This document shows positions 13,175 to 17,637 of a stretch of DNA of 17,637 nt, piece by piece; the first letter of the stretch is position 1, and each line of letters opens with the position of its first letter. The position numbers and the translations under genes are program-made. The DNA comes from Fimbriimonadales bacterium. Its GTDB lineage: Bacteria; Armatimonadota; Fimbriimonadia; Fimbriimonadales; GBS-DC. Below the pieces are notes generated by a model. That model was not told where the DNA came from and ran no database searches. It worked only from the letters and a program-made list of their open reading frames with translations. The stretch lies in assembly GCA_026416655.1 (NCBI GenBank), contig JAOAES010000235.1, positions 1 through 17,637 on the forward strand, in the 5' to 3' direction.

Positions 13175-14071
13175 ATGCATATCAGCAGTAATCTCATCCT
13201 TTGTGGGGACAACATGCAATACCTACCTGCTCTGCCGAGCGGTATGTTTCGCCTTATCTATATCGACCCACCTTTCAACACGGGCAAGGTGCAGCAGCGC
13301 GTGCGCATTCAGGCGATTGCGAGTGAAAACGGCGCGCGGATCGGCTTCGGCAATCGCAAATACGCTGTGCAGACCCACGATTCACCCGCCTACAAGGATG
13401 ACTTCGACGACTACCTGGCGTTCCTGCGCCCGCGCCTGATAGAAGCGCACCGCCTGCTTACTCCTGATGGCTCGCTGTTTGTACATCTGGACTACCGCGA
13501 GGTGCATTACGTGAAGGTGACGCTGGATGAGATTTTCGGACGCGAATGCTTCATCAACGAAATCATCTGGGCATACGATTACGGCGGGCGCAGCAAACGG
13601 CGCTGGCCCCCCAAGCACGATAACATCCTCTGGTACGCAAAAGACCCTGAGAACTATGTGTTCAACTACGAGGCGATCGATCGCATTCCGTACATGGCGC
13701 CGTCGTTAGTGGGGGCAGAGAAGGCGGCGCAGGGCAAGACACCGACGGATGTATGGTGGCTGACGATTGTACCCACCAACAGCAAGGAGAAGACGGGATA
13801 TCCGACGCAGAAACCGCTGAAGCTGCTGGAGCGGATTATTCGGGTTCACAGCGAGGCAGGTGATTGGGTGTTGGACTTCTTTGCAGGGAGCGGGACCACA
13901 GGGGAAGCGGCGGCACGGTTGGGCAGGCGGTTCGTGTTGATAGACAACCATCCCGAAGCTTGCGCAACGATGGCGCGCCGGTTATCGTTCGCGCATCCCG
14001 AAATCTTTGGCTTGGAGTCGCCAACCCTGAAGGAGCCAGACTCACGCGCGCCACTGAAGGTCGGATTCTAA
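13175..14071 (+). CDS. Site-specific DNA methyltransferase, DPPF type (probable N6-adenine)
   Basis: The 298-residue product is a beta-type amino-methyltransferase. Motif IV is YIDPPFNTGK (29-38) and motif I is LDFFAGSGTTGEAAARLGRRFVLID (about 233-257). Between them are DDYLAFLRPRLIEAHRLLTPDGSLFVHLDYREVHYVKVTLDEIFG (motifs V-VI), NEIIWAYDYGGRSKRRWPPKHDNILWYAK (VII-VIII), and TGYPTQKPLKLLERII (motif X region). DPPF points to adenine-N6 methylation. The frame extends to 13130, but the shorter form begins with the conventional 'ISSNLILCGDNMQYL' and has a good -10 box immediately upstream. It lies 67 bp after the candidate nuclease. It could be the second methyltransferase of one restriction-modification system with an asymmetric site, or an orphan next to a separate system. 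Confidence 0.9.
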   Translation: MHISSNLILCGDNMQYLPALPSGMFRLIYIDPPFNTGKVQQRVRIQAIASENGARIGFGNRKYAVQTHDSPAYKDDFDDYLAFLRPRLIEAHRLLTPDGSLFVHLDYREVHYVKVTLDEIFGRECFINEIIWAYDYGGRSKRRWPPKHDNILWYAKDPENYVFNYEAIDRIPYMAPSLVGAEKAAQGKTPTDVWWLTIVPTNSKEKTGYPTQKPLKLLERIIRVHSEAGDWVLDFFAGSGTTGEAAARLGRRFVLIDNHPEACATMARRLSFAHPEIFGLESPTLKEPDSRAPLKVGF

Positions 14072-14090
14072 TTTCGCCACGCTCAAAAGG

Positions 14091-14096
14091 TATACT
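14091..14096 (+). promoter_or_regulatory. Candidate -10 element for the tRNA nucleotidyltransferase gene
   Basis: GGTATACT lies 16 nt before the ATG at 14113, implying a leader of about 10 nt. It is of the same GGTATNNT form as the near-start promoters elsewhere in the window. The gene thus seems to be transcribed separately from the methyltransferase ending at 14071. Confidence 0.45.
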
Positions 14097-14112
14097 CGCC
14101 TCCGATTCACCA

Positions 14113-15495
14113 ATGCTCTCTGAAACACTGAACCGTCTTCGCGCGGGGCTGGCAGGCACGCCCTACGAAGGTAAGGTGTACCTCGTGGGGGGCTATGTGC
14201 GCGATAAACTGCTCGGACGCCCCCTGCCCAGCGATATCGACCTCGTGCTGGAAGGTGACGCCTTAGTGCTGGCACAGTTCCTCTACGAGCGGGGCATCGC
14301 CGACCATCATCCCGTGACTTACCCGCGCTTCGGCACGGCGATGGTGCATGTCGGCGATACCCTCGTGGAGCTGGTCACGGCGCGCGCCGAGTCGTACCAC
14401 GACGCCAGCCGCAAGCCGCAAGAAGTGCGCCCTGCCACCCTGCGTGCCGACGCCCTGCGCCGCGACTTCACGGTGAACACCCTGCTGGAGAACCTGCACA
14501 CGGGCGAAATCGTCGACCCGCTCGGCGTAGGGCTGACCGATTTGCAAGCGAAAATCCTCCGCACACCGCGCGACCCCCATGAAACCTTCTACGAAGACCC
14601 GCTGCGCATGCTGCGTGCCGTGCGCTTCGCTGTGCAACTCGGCTTCACGATTGACCCCACCACCTATCAAGCCATTCTGGAGCAGGCAGACCGCCTCGCG
14701 ATTGTGAGCATCGAGCGAATCCAGACCGAGTTCACACGCCTGATGGACCTGCCGCAGGCAGCAGCGGGCTTGCAGATGCTGCTGGACACGCGCCTGCTGC
14801 ACCAGTTCGGGCAGCCCCTGCTCCCGATGGTCGGCTGCACGCAGAACGAGTACCACCTCTACGATGTGTGGGGGCACAGCTTGAAGACGGTGGAGCAGGT
14901 GAACCCCGAGGGGCTGGATATGCCCGCGTGGGAGTTGCGCCTCGCCGCGCTGTTGCACGATGTGGGCAAGCCCGCTACACGCACCGTTGACGCGCAGGGC
15001 GAGGTTCACTTCTACGAACACGACCGCGTGGGGGCACAAATAGCCGCCGATTGGCTCCGTTTCTTGCGCTACTCGAACGCCACGATAGAGCGCGTCGTGA
15101 CGCTGGTGAAACTCCACATGCGCCCCGGTTTTTACACGCCAGAGTGGAAAGACTCCGCTGTGCGCCGCCTGATACGCGATGCAGGCGAGCTCTTAGAGCC
15201 GCTCCTACGCCTTGTGGAGGCGGATATCAAGGCGCAGCGTCACGATGTGCCTCACGCGGATCTGGCTGCGCTCCGAGCGCGTATCCAGCAGGTACAAGCC
15301 GTGCAGTCCCCTCAGAAGTGGCGAAGCCCGCTCACCGGCGAGCAGATTATGCAACGATTTGGTCTCAAGCCTTGCCCGCTGGTGGGACAGATTAAGACCT
15401 ATCTGGAGGAGCAAGTGATCGAGGGCAACCTCGCGCCTGACGATGTGGAAGGGGCGTGGCAGCTGGCGGAAAGATATTTGCAACACAAGCAGTGA
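14113..15495 (+). CDS. CCA-adding / poly(A)-polymerase family tRNA nucleotidyltransferase with HD domain
   Basis: Enzymes of this class add or repair the 3'-CCA of tRNAs, or polyadenylate RNA. The 460-residue product starts with the nucleotidyltransferase head: YLVGGYVRDKLLGRPLPSDIDLVLEGDA (23-50), with catalytic Asp41 and Asp43. RRDFTVNTLL, then DPLGVGLTDLQAKILRTP and YEDPLRMLRAVRFAVQLGF (neck helix motif) follow. The C-terminal half has an HD phosphohydrolase domain with LLHDVGKP (His282-Asp283). The class can be CCA-adding, CC-adding or A-adding; sequence alone does not decide. The frame is open far upstream, but only the ATG at 14113 gives a normal N-terminus, and a -10 box precedes it. 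A 284-residue frame on the opposite strand is only its shadow. It converges on the YhaN-like gene. Confidence 0.93.
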   Translation: MLSETLNRLRAGLAGTPYEGKVYLVGGYVRDKLLGRPLPSDIDLVLEGDALVLAQFLYERGIADHHPVTYPRFGTAMVHVGDTLVELVTARAESYHDASRKPQEVRPATLRADALRRDFTVNTLLENLHTGEIVDPLGVGLTDLQAKILRTPRDPHETFYEDPLRMLRAVRFAVQLGFTIDPTTYQAILEQADRLAIVSIERIQTEFTRLMDLPQAAAGLQMLLDTRLLHQFGQPLLPMVGCTQNEYHLYDVWGHSLKTVEQVNPEGLDMPAWELRLAALLHDVGKPATRTVDAQGEVHFYEHDRVGAQIAADWLRFLRYSNATIERVVTLVKLHMRPGFYTPEWKDSAVRRLIRDAGELLEPLLRLVEADIKAQRHDVPHADLAALRARIQQVQAVQSPQKWRSPLTGEQIMQRFGLKPCPLVGQIKTYLEEQVIEGNLAPDDVEGAWQLAERYLQHKQ

Positions 15496-15656
15496 GCCTT
15501 GTAAGAAGAACGAACAACTCCCAGCCCCTCGTGCAGAAATCGATTAGAGACAGGTTGCGATTGGCGCTTTGGCATCACAGGAAAGAAGCGGGAGGCGGTC
15601 GCGTTGGAAAACCTGATAAAGATACCATTACTGGTGGGCACGCCGACAAACGCGCT
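15496..15656. other. Convergent intergenic spacer, no feature found
   Basis: This is the 161-bp gap between the stop codons of two converging genes. I see no convincing gene, tRNA, repeat of the window's palindrome family, or hairpin with T-tract that could act as a shared terminator. Frames crossing it are short and have no family pattern. Confidence 0.5.
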
Positions 15657-17637
15657 TCATCGCCCCAGCCGATGTACCCTCCCCCACTGCCCCTCTGGCA
15701 AGGCGCGACAGGTGAACAGAATCACCTGCGTCTGCTGCGCCACGCGCGTCAGTAGCTCCAGCGCAGCGCGGTAGCGGTCGGCGTCGAAATGCACGAACGG
15801 GTCATCCAGCAGCAGAGGCAGGCGCAGGTCGTCCGACAGCGCGTCCGACAGCCCCAGCCGACAGGCGAAAAAGAGCTGGTCTAACACGCCTGCGCTCCAG
15901 GCGGGTTGACCGTCCTCAACGGGCAGGGTCGCGTCGCGTTCCGGGTGATACACCTGCAGGCTCAGCGTCTCGTCCAGTGTGGCTTGCGTGTAGCGTCCGA
16001 GCGTGAGGACGGGCAGGTGCTGCTCGATTCGGGGCTTGAGGCGCGGGCTGAGGTCGCCGAGATAACGCGCGTTCGCCTCGCTGAGCAGTTGCTCGGTCGT
16101 CTCCAGCAGGCGGACGCGATGCTGAAGCTGTTGCAGTCGCTGTTGGGCGCGGGCGTACTCCAGTTCAACGGCGTCGGCGGGTTCCGCGTCGGGCAGGTTG
16201 TGCAACGCGCCCTCACAGCGCAGTTGCTCTTCGCGCAGTTCGCCCAGTTGCTGGCGCGCCCGCTCCAGCTGGCTCTCGAGGCGCAGCAGCGACTCGGCGG
16301 ATAGCCCCTCGCGCGCGAGCGGGTCGCGCTGTATCTGCTCTTGTAGCCCAAGAATCTCTATCGCGAGTTCGCGCTGGCGTTCGCGCAGGGCTTTCGGGTC
16401 TTGCACTGCGTGCAGGGCGTCGATTTGACGGTGTGTGGTGTCCAGCTCGGCGCGTCGGGCTTGCAGGGCGTTCCAGCGTTCGCTGAACTCTTGAACCGCC
16501 TGTTGAAGTTGGAGGGTCGTCTGTACGCCGTAGGCTCCTGTTGAGCCGTTGGGCAGGGGCGTCTCGATGGCGTATCCTGCCTCGCGGAGCAGGTTGACAA
16601 GCGTCTGCCAGTGCGCTTTTGCCTCGTGTTGCGCCTGCTGGAGCGACGGCTCGGCGTTAGGCGCAGAGTTGCCCCGCCCGCGCCAGAGCAGTGCGACGCC
16701 GAGCGCAATTAGCCCCAGCGCCAGCGCGACGCCGCCCAACGCAGGCGCGACGCTCCAGAGGGGCGCGCTGGCGAGCAGCAACGCGCCGCCCAGCACTGCG
16801 AAACCGAGCCGTGCCTGCGTGCGCCCGCGCGCCTGCCCCTGCGCCGCCCGCGCCCGACGCGCCTCCTCTGACAGCGTATGCAAGCGTCGTGCGGCGTCCT
16901 GATAGCGCATGTACGCTGCATCCACCTGTTCCTTGAAATCGCTGGGCAGAATTGTCCAGTCGGCGAAGTCAGTCTGCAGTTCGGTTTCCAGCGTGCGGGC
17001 GCGCCGTTCCAGCTGCTCCAACTGGTCTAAGTGGCGCTGGTTGGCGTCCGCCTCGCGGCGCAGGCGTTCGTATTGCTCCTGTTGCGCTTGTAGAGTGCGC
17101 CAGCGATTGAGCAACGGCTCATCCTGCTCGATTTGTGCGCTCAAAGTAGCAATTTCCGCTTCAATCTTATACAGCTGCTCGCGCAGTTCGCGGCGACGAA
17201 GCTCGGCGTTCTGCGCCGATTGCAAGCGCAACTCAATGGTCTGCGCCGCACGCTGCTGCGTTTCTATCTGCACTCGCAGACGGCGGCGTTCCTGCTGGAG
17301 CATACTCAGAATCCGATTCAAGTCGGCGTTGACCGCGCTCTCGCGCAGATGCTGCTGAAGCGACTTGAGGTTGCGGTTGGCAATCTGGGTCAGCTCGCGT
17401 TGCCGTACACAGGCGGTGGCAAGGTAGACTTCCTGCGGAATCTGCCACAGCGCGTCCCATCGGGCGCGGGCGGCGTCGCCGCTCAAGGTTTCGCTTCCGA
17501 CTTGAAGCAGGAACTCAGCGCGTTTGCGTGGGTCATCGACGGGGTGGAATTTACTGATTTGCACGCGCTCGCCGCGCAGCTCCAGTTCCAGCTCCAGTCG
17601 CCAGCCGTGTGGATGCCCCCAGTGGATGCGCTCGCGA
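15657..17637 (-). CDS. YhaN-like SMC/ABC-type ATPase, N-terminus outside window
   Basis: The frame is open to the right edge, so the GTG at 17564 is not the true start; 24 further codons are visible upstream and the Walker A region lies outside. The visible ~660 residues contain long Glu/Gln/Arg-rich coiled coils (about 55-245 and 300-480, counted from the GTG), split by two adjacent membrane helices (about 253-273 and 275-294). A C-terminal ABC-ATPase lobe has an LSGG-like WSAGVLDQLFFACRLGL (about 554-570) and Walker B LPLLLDDPFVHFDADR with Asp587-Asp588. Membrane helices between coiled coils and 'LLDDPFVHFD' are typical of YhaN-type proteins, which often pair with a SbcD-like YhaO nuclease that could lie just upstream. 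The switch segment reads FTCRAL where FTCH is usual. A DNA-repair role is inferred from the family. Confidence 0.85.
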   Translation of the reverse strand, partial: RERIHWGHPHGWRLELELELRGERVQISKFHPVDDPRKRAEFLLQVGSETLSGDAARARWDALWQIPQEVYLATACVRQRELTQIANRNLKSLQQHLRESAVNADLNRILSMLQQERRRLRVQIETQQRAAQTIELRLQSAQNAELRRRELREQLYKIEAEIATLSAQIEQDEPLLNRWRTLQAQQEQYERLRREADANQRHLDQLEQLERRARTLETELQTDFADWTILPSDFKEQVDAAYMRYQDAARRLHTLSEEARRARAAQGQARGRTQARLGFAVLGGALLLASAPLWSVAPALGGVALALGLIALGVALLWRGRGNSAPNAEPSLQQAQHEAKAHWQTLVNLLREAGYAIETPLPNGSTGAYGVQTTLQLQQAVQEFSERWNALQARRAELDTTHRQIDALHAVQDPKALRERQRELAIEILGLQEQIQRDPLAREGLSAESLLRLESQLERARQQLGELREEQLRCEGALHNLPDAEPADAVELEYARAQQRLQQLQHRVRLLETTEQLLSEANARYLGDLSPRLKPRIEQHLPVLTLGRYTQATLDETLSLQVYHPERDATLPVEDGQPAWSAGVLDQLFFACRLGLSDALSDDLRLPLLLDDPFVHFDADRYRAALELLTRVAQQTQVILFTCRALPEGQWGRVHRLGR

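Noticed and set aside
14263..15117. 284-residue open frame on the minus strand
   Set aside because: It lies wholly inside the nucleotidyltransferase gene, is rich in His/Val/Gln/Arg from reverse reading of its codons, and shows no family motif.
1..17637. tRNA or rRNA genes
   Set aside because: I found no T-loop-like GGTTCGANNCC segment paired with an acceptor stem and no rRNA-like stretch in the intergenic regions.

Overview
The window is a GC-rich bacterial chromosome segment with tightly packed genes. Most genes look like housekeeping or accessory chromosomal genes. A metal-type KdsA (Kdo synthesis) and AnmK (anhydro-muropeptide recycling) suggest a diderm envelope. The YggS–SepF gene pair is typical of Gram-positive, cyanobacterial and related dcw clusters. 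Together with a DUF4058 protein and a YhaN-like ATPase, this fits a deep-branching, perhaps thermophilic phylum such as Armatimonadota. That placement is an inference from gene content and is weak.

Layout. (1) 1-1678: the end of a DUF4058 gene, overlapping anmK. (2) 1745-3151: dnaA on the minus strand, convergent with anmK. It has no dnaN and no visible DnaA-box cluster beside it. (3) 3432-5456: phoU, a yggS/ylmE-type PLP-homeostasis gene and sepF on the plus strand. Between the last two lie three 46-bp tandem repeats carrying palindromes. (4) 5468-6952, minus strand: a small block of phage-like genes, including a gp6/gp15-like head-tail connector and a possible gp16-like stopper. It contains a second palindrome cluster of the same repeat family and has no capsid, portal, terminase, tail or integrase gene. 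(5) 7062-8328, minus strand: kdsA and an SCP2-domain gene. (6) 8443-10711, plus strand: a sugar-type ABC solute-binding protein and one MalF/UgpA-type permease; the usual second permease is missing. (7) 10727-14071, plus strand: a probable restriction-modification island made of an SPPY-type (probable m4C) methyltransferase, an unrecognised protein with a candidate PD-(D/E)XK site, and a DPPF-type (probable m6A) methyltransferase. (8) 14113-15495: a CCA-adding/poly(A)-polymerase-family nucleotidyltransferase. (9) 15657 to the right edge, minus strand: a YhaN-like SMC/ABC-type ATPase with two central membrane helices, incomplete at its N-terminus.

Two signals cut across the genes. First, several genes have a GGTATNAT-like -10 element ending only 6-8 nt before the start codon (phoU, kdsA and both methyltransferases), which suggests leaderless transcription. 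Second, palindromes of the form GCTTGAGCG-NNN-CGCTCAAGC occur in two separate intergenic places. In both places they are followed by a second 10+10 bp palindrome whose arms differ between sites but stay complementary. The candidate systems most worth testing are the two-methyltransferase restriction-modification island, the isolated phage-connector cassette and the palindrome family.
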